This document shows, piece by piece, positions 55,919 through 64,000 of a stretch of 64,000 nucleotides of DNA (its first letter is position 1; every line of letters starts with the position of its first letter). This DNA comes from Staphylococcus pettenkoferi (GTDB lineage: Bacteria; Bacillota; Bacilli; Staphylococcales; Staphylococcaceae), in contig NZ_JANSKK010000013.1 in NCBI RefSeq assembly GCF_026659735.1, positions 121,692 through 185,691 on the forward strand. Direction: 5' to 3'. The position numbers and the translations under genes are program-made. Under the pieces are notes generated by a model. That model was not told the DNA's origin. It did no database searches and saw only the letters and a list, made by a program, of their open reading frames with translations.

Positions 55919-56247
55919 GAGCTTGGGACATAAATGTGAATTGACTTCTGAGATAAATAAAAAGCAAGTATAAAATAAATTCTTAAGTAAATTTTCAATG
56001 TGTACTCGAGACGCTTGATGGATCTAGACCACAACGAAAATCCATTCTTCGAGCTCTTTGAGCGAAAAGAATTAGTTGAGTGTGGTCCTACGCAGTAGAG
56101 ATCTGGATTCATAAGAGATTCAACTCTTATGAACCCTAGCTCTCCTTACGGGGGAAGCACTACGAAATCATAGATTTCTGTGCTTCTCCCAAGCAAGCGA
56201 GAGTTATAGCATTGAAAATTAATAAGTTTTAATTTTGTCCCAGTCTC
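55919..56247. repeat. Large palindromic interspersed element, copy B
   Basis: A 329-bp relative of the element at 39123-39354 with the same core: TACTCGAGACGCTTGATGG, GACCACA/TGTGGTC (56027-56033 with 56081-56087) and ATTCTT/AAGAAT (56044-56049 with 56067-56072). Inner ends are AATTTTCAATG (55990-56000) and CATTGAAAATT (56210-56220). About 100 bp extra, including a hairpin repeat at 56148-56190, are inserted in its right half. The outer arms are swapped relative to copy A. Confidence 0.75.
56148..56190. repeat. Interspersed hairpin repeat, copy 8, nested in element B
   Basis: GGGAAGCACTACGAAATC pairs with GATTTCTGTGCTTCTCCC around ATA. Reverse-orientation member of the hairpin family. Confidence 0.7.
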
Positions 56248-56300
56248 ATTACAAATTGGGGAATTGTTTAACATTTTAAATACTATTTGAGGTGAATGAA

Positions 56301-56639
56301 ATGGACATGATCGTTTACGAGGAAAAACGTAATACCATTAAAAAGGAAATCAAAAATATTTTAAAGTTGTCGCTCACTGAGGTCATCTTATTACAAAAAA
56401 TTCATGAGCTCAACTCTGAAAAATTAGATGTTATCGAGCTAAAAAAGCATTTGCATAACGGCAATGCACCAATTTCAGCACAACTCAATGACTTGATTAA
56501 AAAGGGATATTTCAAAAAACAAAGAGATACGAAAGATGAACGCCGCATCTTCTTGTACGATATCAATTTAACTAAAGTAGCAGAGGCACTTGCAGAATAT
56601 CACAACATCGTTTCACTTATCGTAGATACAGAAATCTAA
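56301..56639 (+). CDS. SarA-family winged-helix regulator
   Basis: A 112-residue MarR/SarA-like protein. The N-terminal helices are followed by KLSLTEVILLQKIHEL, a helix-turn-helix around APISAQLNDLIKKGYF, and the wing KKQRDTKDERRIFLYDI with the SarA-family DER signature. It is clearly different from SarA and I cannot assign it to SarR, SarX, SarV or SarZ. ATG 56301 lies eight bases after GAGG. It stands alone beside a repeat-rich region. Confidence 0.8.
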   Translation: MDMIVYEEKRNTIKKEIKNILKLSLTEVILLQKIHELNSEKLDVIELKKHLHNGNAPISAQLNDLIKKGYFKKQRDTKDERRIFLYDINLTKVAEALAEYHNIVSLIVDTEI

Positions 56640-56823
56640 AACTAACGATGATTTAGCCTCCAACCTAAGGTGACGAGCGTCATCACTTGAATTCAACACT
56701 AATCATAAACACTACATGAATAAAAACCGATCCACTCTCGCATTCCCTGTGGATCGGTTTCTATTATTAAATAATTACTTGAACTGAGTTAGAAACTCCA
56801 AACTCCCACTTACACATCTCACT

Positions 56824-57390
56824 TTACTTCAAGTGTTCATAAGGACTATTCTTCGCAAAGGACACGATTTGATCGACAAATAGACGCGCACGAAGTTGGA
56901 ATTCTTCATTCGCAAGATAATACGTACCATCATCAAGCTTGTTATAATCAGAATCATGTGTCGCAATTTGTGTTGGTACTGCAATACCTAATAACGTACG
57001 CACAATCAATCTTAAATGAGAAAGTGGTTCTGCACTTACGATACCTCCACTATTACCTACAAGGCCTACAGGTTTCATCTTGAAATCATCCATCGTTAAG
57101 TGGTCTAACGCATTCTTCAATATACCAGAGTATGAACCGTGATAGTTTGGACTTCCAAGTACAAAGAAGTCCGCTTCACGTGCTTTCGTCTGTAAATCTT
57201 TCATGTTTTCTTGATATGTTTCGGATGGTTCAGAAGCACCAGATACATCAAGTTGATGGATTGGACGATCTGCTAAATCAAAGATTTCCACATCAAATTC
57301 ATGATCTTCGAATTGTCCTTTTAAGTATTTTGCTAAAGCAGCGGTATGTGAACCGACTTTCGCACTTCCTACAATAATTAATCCTTTCAT
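56824..57390 (-). CDS. NADPH-dependent FMN reductase
   Basis: A 188-residue flavodoxin-fold reductase of the NADPH-dependent FMN reductase family (azoreductase/YhdA-like). The FMN phosphate loop is [12 protein letters not shown] (about 8-19), and the isoalloxazine loop is [20 protein letters not shown]. It ends the small operon with the HAD phosphatase gene 16 bases upstream. Confidence 0.87.
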   Translation of the reverse strand: MKGLIIVGSAKVGSHTAALAKYLKGQFEDHEFDVEIFDLADRPIHQLDVSGASEPSETYQENMKDLQTKAREADFFVLGSPNYHGSYSGILKNALDHLTMDDFKMKPVGLVGNSGGIVSAEPLSHLRLIVRTLLGIAVPTQIATHDSDYNKLDDGTYYLANEEFQLRARLFVDQIVSFAKNSPYEHLK

Positions 57391-57406
57391 CTATAATCAC
57401 CTCAAG

Positions 57407-58279
57407 TTACTCGTAATTGTATTCATCTAAATATTTGATAATCGCGTTACCTACGCCATCTTGTTCGTTAGATTCTGTGATATAGTTCGCCACAGCTTTC
57501 ACTTCGTCTGTCGCGTTCTCCATCGCCACAGGATAACCTACGCGTGACAGCATTGAGACGTCATTCAGGTTATCGCCGATTGCCATGACTTCATCCATAT
57601 CTACACCCAACTTCTCAGCAATACTTTCTAACGCAATGCCTTTCTGAGCGTCACTATGCGTAATCTCTATATTTCCTCGAGATGAGGACGAAATAGCTAA
57701 ATGATTCGATTCAGATAAACGCTTGCTTACACGATCAATCTTCTCTAAATCACTATCGAATGCGAGTATCTTCATGATGAGCTCGCCTGGCACAGATTCA
57801 ATCTTGCTGTAATCTTCTACGACTTTCAGCGAACCATTGTCAATCCGATCTTGAATCGCATGCTTAATCTTTTCAACATCGGCTTGTTGACCAGCACGTT
57901 CAGCGATATCCACGTAAATCTCTAAATCTCGATCAGGATTTTCCGTATAAATCCCTCTGTTCGTATAGATTTGGTAATACACATCTTCATTATCGAGTTC
58001 AGTCGTAATACGTTGCACTAGTTCATGATTGAGATTAGAGGTGCTGATAATGTTAAAAGATTCATCGCGCACTTCTGCCCCATTCAAACAAATGTAAGGC
58101 ACCTTTAAATCACTGTGTTCTAAAGGCGTGCTCGCTTCATAAAAGGCACGGCCTGTCGCAATAATAACAGTAACGCCCAAAGACTGCGCATAGCGAATTG
58201 CTTCGGCATTCTTCTCCGATATTTCATGTGATGCATTTAACAAAGTACCATCCATATCTGATGCTATAAGCTTAATCAT
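57407..58279 (-). CDS. Cof-type HAD phosphatase
   Basis: A 290-residue HAD subfamily IIB protein. Motif I is ASDMDGTLLNASHEIS (7-22) with both Asp, motif II is VIIATGRAFYEA, and motif IV is MAIGDNLNDVSMLSRVG. It has the alpha/beta C2 cap. It probably dephosphorylates sugar phosphates, flavin or related metabolites; the substrate is not evident. Confidence 0.9.
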   Translation of the reverse strand: MIKLIASDMDGTLLNASHEISEKNAEAIRYAQSLGVTVIIATGRAFYEASTPLEHSDLKVPYICLNGAEVRDESFNIISTSNLNHELVQRITTELDNEDVYYQIYTNRGIYTENPDRDLEIYVDIAERAGQQADVEKIKHAIQDRIDNGSLKVVEDYSKIESVPGELIMKILAFDSDLEKIDRVSKRLSESNHLAISSSSRGNIEITHSDAQKGIALESIAEKLGVDMDEVMAIGDNLNDVSMLSRVGYPVAMENATDEVKAVANYITESNEQDGVGNAIIKYLDEYNYE

Positions 58280-58387
58280 TCTATCTCTTCGTTCCTCTCT
58301 CTTTCAGATTACGCCGTTTATATGATCAAGATGTTAAATAGTTGTCACATTTAAGCAGCATATTCTCATTCTACCATTTAAACGTCG

Positions 58388-58891
<504 letters not shown>

Positions 58892-58946
58892 TCACCTCTG
58901 ATGTGATAAAATAACTACTGTCTATTTTAGCATTGGAGCGATAAAG

Positions 58947-59558
58947 ATGAAAAAGACTTTTATAGCTATCGAAGGACCCATCGGTGTAGGCAAGTCCTCT
59001 TTAGCACACAAACTGAGCCAAACCCTCAATTACCAAGAAGAACAAGAAATCGTTGACGATAACCCTTTTCTCTCGGATTTCTACGACGATATTTCTAAAT
59101 GGAGCTTTCAAACAGAAATGTTCTTTCTCTGTAATCGCTACAAACAATTTCAAGATCTTGCCAAGAGCCAACACAACATTGTGAGCGATTATCACATTTA
59201 TAAAAACAAAATCTTTGCGCATAATACGTTAACGGCAACCGAATTTGATAAATTCTCCAGAATCTACGATATCCTCACAGAAGACTTAATCATGCCAAAT
59301 ACTGTCATCTTTCTAGATGCAGATCTTTCAGTACTCAAAGCGCGTATTAGACATCGTAATCGTAGTTTCGAAACCCAAATAGAAGATGACTATCTCACTC
59401 AGTTGAAAAGTGATTATCGCAGATTCTATACTTCATTAGAACACAGTGGCGTGAACGTCATTTATATTGATACAACACATCTCGATTTCGTGAATAATGA
59501 AGAAGATTATTCGCACATTTTAAACTTACTTGAACCGATGATTGGAGGCACACATTGA
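58947..59558 (+). CDS. Deoxynucleoside kinase (dGK-like)
   Basis: A 203-residue deoxynucleoside kinase. The P-loop is GPIGVGKSSL (about 10-19), and the LID-type Arg cluster is RIRHRNRSFE. It phosphorylates a deoxynucleoside in salvage. By analogy with the tandem dGK/dCK pair of Bacillus it is probably the deoxyguanosine kinase, but the sequence alone does not prove the base. Its stop overlaps the next start (TGATG). Confidence 0.88.
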   Translation: MKKTFIAIEGPIGVGKSSLAHKLSQTLNYQEEQEIVDDNPFLSDFYDDISKWSFQTEMFFLCNRYKQFQDLAKSQHNIVSDYHIYKNKIFAHNTLTATEFDKFSRIYDILTEDLIMPNTVIFLDADLSVLKARIRHRNRSFETQIEDDYLTQLKSDYRRFYTSLEHSGVNVIYIDTTHLDFVNNEEDYSHILNLLEPMIGGTH

Positions 59559-60220
59559 TGAATGACTACGGTATTCCTCAAGATGCAGTAATTACGATAG
59601 CGGGAACAGTGGGCGTTGGAAAGTCGACGCTCACACAAGGCTTAGCTGACCGTTTGAATTTCCGCACTTCTTTCGAGAATGTCGAGCACAATCCGTATCT
59701 CGATGATTTCTACAAGGACTTTGAACGTTGGAGCTTTCACCTGCAAATTTACTTCCTAGCAGAACGTTTCAAAGAGCAGAAACGCATGTTTGAATATGGC
59801 GGCGGTTTCGTCCAAGACCGTTCCATATACGAAGATGTCGATATTTTCGCGAAGATGCATGAGGAGCAAGGTACGATGAGTCAGGCAGATTACAACACTT
59901 ATTCCGAACTCTTTGATGCGATGGTGATGACGCCATACTTTCCACAACCTGACGTGCTCATCTTCCTCGAGTGTGATTACGATGAGGTCATTGAACGTAT
60001 TCGTCGTCGCGGTCGCGACATGGAAATTAATACTGATCCTGAGTATTGGAAGAAGCTTTACGATCGTTACAAAGCATGGATTGACAACTTTAAAGCGTGC
60101 CCAGTCGTTCGTGTGAATATCAATGAGTATGATTTATTCGAAGATCCTGCGTCGTTAGACCCTGTGATTGCGAAGATCAAGCATGTAATCGATACCCATC
60201 GTCAAGTTGATCCGCGTTAG
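59558..60220 (+). CDS. Deoxynucleoside kinase (dCK/dAK-like)
   Basis: A 220-residue paralogue of the preceding gene. The P-loop is GTVGVGKSTL (about 16-25), the DRS motif reads VQDRSIYED, and the LID Arg cluster is RIRRRGRDMEI. Probably the deoxyadenosine/deoxycytidine kinase of the pair. ATG 59558 has GGAGG nine bases upstream and shares one base with the previous stop. Confidence 0.88.
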   Translation: MNDYGIPQDAVITIAGTVGVGKSTLTQGLADRLNFRTSFENVEHNPYLDDFYKDFERWSFHLQIYFLAERFKEQKRMFEYGGGFVQDRSIYEDVDIFAKMHEEQGTMSQADYNTYSELFDAMVMTPYFPQPDVLIFLECDYDEVIERIRRRGRDMEINTDPEYWKKLYDRYKAWIDNFKACPVVRVNINEYDLFEDPASLDPVIAKIKHVIDTHRQVDPR

Positions 60221-60264
60221 TCTGTGCCTTTATGGATAGGTAAAATGAAATTTCAACATCAAAT

Positions 60265-60307
60265 AAGCCCATTTCTATCACCTTTGAATAGAAATGGGCT
60301 TGTTTGT
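60265..60307 (+). terminator. Terminator of the deoxynucleoside kinase genes
   Basis: A perfect 14-bp stem, AAGCCCATTTCTAT (60265-60278) with 60288-60301, followed by GTTTGT. Confidence 0.75.
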
Positions 60308-60366
60308 ATTAATGCGGTAGTAAATTGATTAAAAATACTACCATAATTCATTATTTTCCTACACAT

Positions 60367-60606
60367 TTAACGTCTACTTTTCGCATAATGTGCCGTAATT
60401 GTAGCTAAGATTAACGTGATAATAATATAAATGATAATCGACACAAAGATAATCAGCTTATTCGGATTGTCTAGCGAAAATGGAAGTGGCGCATAACTTA
60501 CCGTGATCGTACGTCCTGTGATGAATAGCGCTACAATCATTTTCAGCGTAGACCAAGCTGAACTCAGCGTAATTAAACCTAATATTAATAAAGTAATTCT
60601 CTTCAT
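60367..60606 (-). CDS. Small membrane protein of unknown function
   Basis: A 79-residue protein with two membrane helices (about 5-28 and 50-72) joined by a polar loop, and a basic end HYAKSRR. AAGGTAAC precedes the ATG. No family recognised. It is downstream of, and convergent with, the kinase genes. Confidence 0.6.
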   Translation of the reverse strand: MKRITLLILGLITLSSAWSTLKMIVALFITGRTITVSYAPLPFSLDNPNKLIIFVSIIIYIIITLILATITAHYAKSRR

Positions 60607-60775
60607 GTAAGTTACCTTCTTTCTGATGTTTGATGTCGCATATTAACACTACACTTTATATCATACTATAAGTTTCCCAGAAACAGGGACACTATTTTGA
60701 TTATCGCCTTCTATTTTTACCACAATGACGCTCTGTCGTTTCTCCTCTACCTACTATTCTCTCTATCTCAGTAAA

Positions 60776-62809
60776 TTACAAATAGATTGTGACTAATGTC
60801 ACTGCATTCGCTTTCGCCCTAACTGTATAGGGTTCCTGTTGAAAATCATGATAATCTACTGTTAATTTCGGTCGATTATACTTGTTCAATTTATACTTCA
60901 AATGTGTCGGAAGTTGCTGACCCGATGAAATGTTATCTGATATGATCGAGTCTAAACAACCTTTCTCAACATCCGTAATCGTTTCCGTAGATACGATATA
61001 ACCTTGTTGCTGCGCTTCATCACTCATATGCAAAGCATATAACATTTCATCATAATGAGAGGATGGCGCATTCATCGGAGAAGGATTGTACAATAAGATA
61101 TTGTAAGCATAATTCTTCTTCGTCAAAATATAGTGTTCTCCGTAATAACTCGCCGTTTCCCGGAAATTCGCAAGCATGTAACTCATAAATGTATAAGCTG
61201 TCTTCGTCTCATACTCATTAAATATGGCCAAATCGCTTTGATTCTCTTGTTGATAAGAGAAATAGACACTTACTCCCGCGAGATATTGTCTTAGCGCGAC
61301 CACTTTTTGAATATAATTCGCAATCGCGTTCACTTTCTCGTGTTTAATCGCTTCTTGATTCAGAAAGATAATACTTTTAGGAAGCTCAATCGAACTGAGG
61401 AATTGTTTGAGGTGGTTTAAAAATGCTAAAGATTCCGTTTCAGTAATGATTTGTTTCTTATTCAAACGTTGTAAATCCAACGTGTAGTAATCTGTCTTCA
61501 AGCAAGAAAGTTCGTTTAATTGTTGCTGATGCCCGAAAAGATAAACATCTGTTAAATCAATGGCAGTCAAGATTTGAATACCGAATATTTCTGAATTAAA
61601 TTGCTCAATTGAATCTAAATATTTTAACTTCCAATCTAGCAACAACAACACCTTGAGTGACTTCAAACTATCTCCTGAAGTCGTTTCAAGCTCTAGAATT
61701 CGAAAGTCTCTAATCGTTTCTTCCACGATACGGTAGTCCTCTAAGCTCTCAATATGTAGTGCGAAAGGCACCTTACTTTTCAACAAGCGCTTAATCCCTT
61801 GTATCATACGTTGCGAATTAGGCGCCGTTCGACTAATGTAAACGAATGCAGATAAACGGTGTGCCGTATAGTTCTTATACGTATAAATCTGCTCGTCCAA
61901 TATGCCATCTAAGTCGTCAAAGCCACCAATATTAATCAAATTAAAGTAAGACAAGCGATCATCTTGAATACAATCATCATCTATCACGATACTTTGTTGA
62001 TGTGTTTGTTTCGATCTCTGAAACTTCAAATTGTTAATGACACGCAAATCTTCAACCGCATGCGGAATCTTCAAACGATGTACTGTCGACTCTGTCATCG
62101 TGTACTTTTTAGGTGTGGTATGCATAAACGTTTTAAAATGCGTAATATATTTCGTCGCACTTGAATATCCCCAACGATTCGCAATTTGTTCAATACTATA
62201 GTGCTCGACGACGAGATCTTCTATCGTCTTAGCCACACGCAACGAGCTGACGTACTCATTAAATTTAATAGCCAAATGTCTTTTAAACAAATTGGAGATA
62301 TACGAAGCTGAAACATAAAATTGTTGACCTAATTCATCTAATGTAATCTTGTGATGTAAATGTTCTCTTATATAATTTAAGATATGGGTCACTAAATCAT
62401 TAGTGTGTTGATGTGCCGGTCTTTCTGTTAATGTCAGATGTTTGATAATCTGACTTACTAATGTCTCTATATCTAGCGCTTTCGCATGATCACGCAAATG
62501 ATTGAATAAAGTATTTAAATCTGTAATTAATCCCTCTTGGTGCTGAGATTCAATAGTATAATAAGCGTTAAATACCGGCTGTTCTCTCATCGTCCAGTAG
62601 TGACTTGGTATGTAGAATATAATAATTCCACTACTGTTAACTTTAAATAACTCTCCCTCATTGATGACATGGATAGCCAAGTTATTCAGTGTTTCTCCCT
62701 CGACCTGAATATTCAAACTCCCTTTGACTGCTGTGACAAGCATCACACCATCGTAACATCGTTGAGGTTTGTTCATTGCTTCCGGTAAGTAGTAAATTGA
62801 CGGAAACAC
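60776..62809 (-). CDS. Large AraC-family transcriptional regulator (Rsp/Rbf-like)
   Basis: A 677-residue protein. An N-terminal cupin-like sensor (about 1-100) leads to an AraC helix-turn-helix pair (about 140-238: LDELGQQFYVSASYISNLFKRH and IEQIANRWGYSSATKYITHFK). The remaining ~440 residues resemble a glycosidase-like barrel plus a final beta domain. This architecture is shared by the staphylococcal regulators Rsp, Rbf and AryK. GTG 62809 follows GGAGGGG by five bases; an upstream TTG gives a less natural N-terminus. Divergent to a surface-protein gene, which is a likely target. Confidence 0.85.
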   Translation of the reverse strand: MFPSIYYLPEAMNKPQRCYDGVMLVTAVKGSLNIQVEGETLNNLAIHVINEGELFKVNSSGIIIFYIPSHYWTMREQPVFNAYYTIESQHQEGLITDLNTLFNHLRDHAKALDIETLVSQIIKHLTLTERPAHQHTNDLVTHILNYIREHLHHKITLDELGQQFYVSASYISNLFKRHLAIKFNEYVSSLRVAKTIEDLVVEHYSIEQIANRWGYSSATKYITHFKTFMHTTPKKYTMTESTVHRLKIPHAVEDLRVINNLKFQRSKQTHQQSIVIDDDCIQDDRLSYFNLINIGGFDDLDGILDEQIYTYKNYTAHRLSAFVYISRTAPNSQRMIQGIKRLLKSKVPFALHIESLEDYRIVEETIRDFRILELETTSGDSLKSLKVLLLLDWKLKYLDSIEQFNSEIFGIQILTAIDLTDVYLFGHQQQLNELSCLKTDYYTLDLQRLNKKQIITETESLAFLNHLKQFLSSIELPKSIIFLNQEAIKHEKVNAIANYIQKVVALRQYLAGVSVYFSYQQENQSDLAIFNEYETKTAYTFMSYMLANFRETASYYGEHYILTKKNYAYNILLYNPSPMNAPSSHYDEMLYALHMSDEAQQQGYIVSTETITDVEKGCLDSIISDNISSGQQLPTHLKYKLNKYNRPKLTVDYHDFQQEPYTVRAKANAVTLVTIYL

Positions 62810-63269
62810 GTCATCCCCTCCACAAATTCCATTTAACAATTACCTTTCTCAAAGTATTGCATTCCATTATTTTAATTATTTTTATCTTGGTAAAGGTACC
62901 TTATAAATTTGTAACTAACCTTACAAAATTTTATCTTGTTTTTCACTATTTGTACAGATATAAAGTGTCATTTACCAAATAAATATTTTTCTATTAAAGA
63001 GACATAAATATAATAGAAAGTCAACATTTTGAGCAATTTTTCACTACATTGGAAATATATGGAGATATTGTAAATATTCAATGATTTTTAAGATAGTTGA
63101 CTTACATAATAAACACTACTAGAAAATATGCGTAAATAATTAAGTATATAAAGCATATAAATATAATTATATCTAGTGCTATGATTGGAATAACAAATAG
63201 ATAATAGTTTGAGGTTATTTACTATTTGGGATTGTTAATTAAATACTTCTTATTTATAAAGGGGATGAA
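62810..63269. promoter_or_regulatory. Divergent promoter region of the AraC regulator and surface-protein genes
   Basis: About 460 AT-rich bases without a gene. Possible plus-strand promoter parts are TTGACT at 63098-63103 with TAGAAA 17 bases later, and TATGAT at 63180-63185. AGTCAAC near 63019 and GTTGACT near 63097 form a spaced inverted repeat. None is decisive. Confidence 0.4.
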
Positions 63270-64000
63270 ATGATGAACAATAATCAATTCACGAAGAAAG
63301 ACAAATTTGGAATTAGAAAGTTCTCAGTAGGAGTGGGCTCAGCCCTTTTAACATCTCTACTATTCTTAGGCGTTAGCCACTCTGCAGATGCAGCAGAAAC
63401 TGACGCAGATGATGCAGGTCTCGTTGCAGATCACGAACATCCAGATGCTGAAGGTTCTCTTCCAGCCGCAACAACACCTGAAAATAATGGAAACACTGAA
63501 GCAAATGGTGTGGATCCATATGTACCAACAGGTGAGCATACTGCAGCAATCGACAATAAAGATGAAAACACAATCACTAACACTTATGATGGCAAAAACG
63601 AAATGGATCCTACTCCAGGAAGCCAAAACATGGATCCATTATATGACACTAGCAATGAATCTAATCCTACTGCTGGAGACCAAGGTCAAGATCCTTTAGA
63701 GTATGACGGTAGTAATGAAATGGACCCTACTCCAGGCAACCAAAACATGAGTCCTTTATATGACACTAGTAACGAATCTACTCCTATTGCTGGAGACCAA
63801 GGCCAAGATCCTTTAGAGTATGACGGCAGTAATGAAATGGACCCTACTCCAGGCAATCAAAACATGAGTCCATTATATGACACTAGTAACGAATCTACTC
63901 CTATTGCTGGAGACCAAAACCAAGATCCTTTAGAGTATGACGGCAGTAACGAAATGGATCCTACTCCTGGCGACCAAAATCAAGATCCTTTAGCTGACGG
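63270..64000 (+). CDS. Cell-wall surface protein with tandem repeats, 5' part
   Basis: The frame runs off the right edge (243 codons visible). The long signal peptide carries a YSIRK-type motif (GIRKFSVGVGS, about 14-24) and probably ends after SADA (~41), as in LPXTG surface proteins of staphylococci. A short acidic region follows, then 39-residue repeats from residue ~106: YDGSNEMDPTPGNQNMSPL followed by YDTSNESTPIAGDQGQDPLE. AAAGGGG precedes ATG. It occupies the place where S. aureus carries sdrCDE but shows no SD-dipeptide repeats so far. The anchor would lie outside the window. Confidence 0.85.
   Translation, partial: MMNNNQFTKKDKFGIRKFSVGVGSALLTSLLFLGVSHSADAAETDADDAGLVADHEHPDAEGSLPAATTPENNGNTEANGVDPYVPTGEHTAAIDNKDENTITNTYDGKNEMDPTPGSQNMDPLYDTSNESNPTAGDQGQDPLEYDGSNEMDPTPGNQNMSPLYDTSNESTPIAGDQGQDPLEYDGSNEMDPTPGNQNMSPLYDTSNESTPIAGDQNQDPLEYDGSNEMDPTPGDQNQDPLAD
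63585..64000 (+). repeat. 117-bp tandem repeats inside the surface-protein gene
   Basis: Unit starts at 63585, 63702, 63819 and 63936, exactly 117 bp apart. Each unit is itself two related halves of about 57 and 60 bp (EMDPTPG...SPLYD and ESTPIAG...DPLEY). Copies 2 and 3 are nearly identical, while copies 1 and 4 deviate. The array is cut by the window edge. Confidence 0.9.

Larger units (their letters stand above)
55012..56300. other. Repeat-rich 1.3-kb intergenic block
   Basis: No protein gene recognised. It contains the terminator at 55216-55270, a 9-bp palindromic site at 55522-55544, an AT-rich stretch without features and the palindromic element copy B (55919-56247). A 22-codon frame at 55059-55127 has no good ribosome binding site. 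Confidence 0.55.

Noticed and set aside
55837..56112. 91-codon minus-strand frame
   Set aside because: It is largely formed by the palindromic element copy B and has no start signal.
63585..64000. CRISPR-like regular spacing
   Set aside because: The 117-bp units are in-frame coding repeats of a surface protein with no unique spacers.

Overview
The window is a chromosomal segment from a Staphylococcus, probably a coagulase-negative species. Several loci point to this: a sarA gene, a mntABC operon, an mnh2 seven-gene antiporter operon, the mevalonate cluster mvaK1-mvaD-mvaK2, hemQ, the vraX/vraABC genes, hxlAB and the bshB2/folE2 genes. The gene order largely follows the sarA-to-sdr region of S. 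aureus as I remember it. I see no phage, insertion sequence, CRISPR array, rRNA or tRNA gene. Species identity cannot be fixed by reading alone.

Layout. 1-2557: manganese ABC transporter mntA (cut by the left edge), mntB and mntC, followed by a C-rich hairpin array that fits the RsaC small RNA. 2558-11457 (minus): a CPA1 Na+/H+ antiporter, the mnhA2-G2 operon and a degenerate tyrosine-recombinase-like gene. 11608-15732: two tiny DUF1659/DUF2922 proteins, two weakly supported small genes, a DMT exporter, an orphan HlyD-like adaptor, and sarA with recognisable promoters. 15978-22295: membrane and secreted proteins of unknown function, a hydrolase pair, and an iron/siderophore-type permease and lipoprotein split by a divergent XRE-regulator/membrane-protein module. 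22354-30170: DNA glycosylase, argS, ywiB/ywhD/ywfO-like genes and oxidoreductases. 30470-36903: mevalonate pathway, lipL-pta and hemQ. 37061-44511: a candidate small RNA, a split threonine/serine exporter, an MFS exporter with its MarR regulator, an APC permease, DUF423, a DUF5327-like gene and ung. 44689-55011: pdxK/thiD, vraX (57 codons), a ProP-like transporter, the vraABC-hotdog operon, hxlAB, and yojF-bshB2-folE2. 55012-64000: a repeat-rich intergenic block, a second Sar-family regulator, FMN reductase, HAD phosphatase, tadA, two deoxynucleoside kinases, a large AraC-family regulator and, divergent to it, the 5' end of a cell-wall surface protein with 117-bp tandem repeats.

How it fits together. 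Most genes are housekeeping: metal and ion homeostasis, isoprenoid precursors, acetate metabolism, haem completion, bacillithiol and folate synthesis, nucleotide salvage and repair. The accessory signals lie between genes. There are structured RNAs after mntC, beside hemQ and around vraX; operator-like palindromes at the XRE module, the MFS/MarR pair and the HlyD-like gene; and two classes of interspersed palindromic repeat, one of which keeps its stems by compensatory changes. Several enzymes appear to have lost key catalytic residues: the recombinase-like protein, an alpha/beta-hydrolase and the VraB thiolase.
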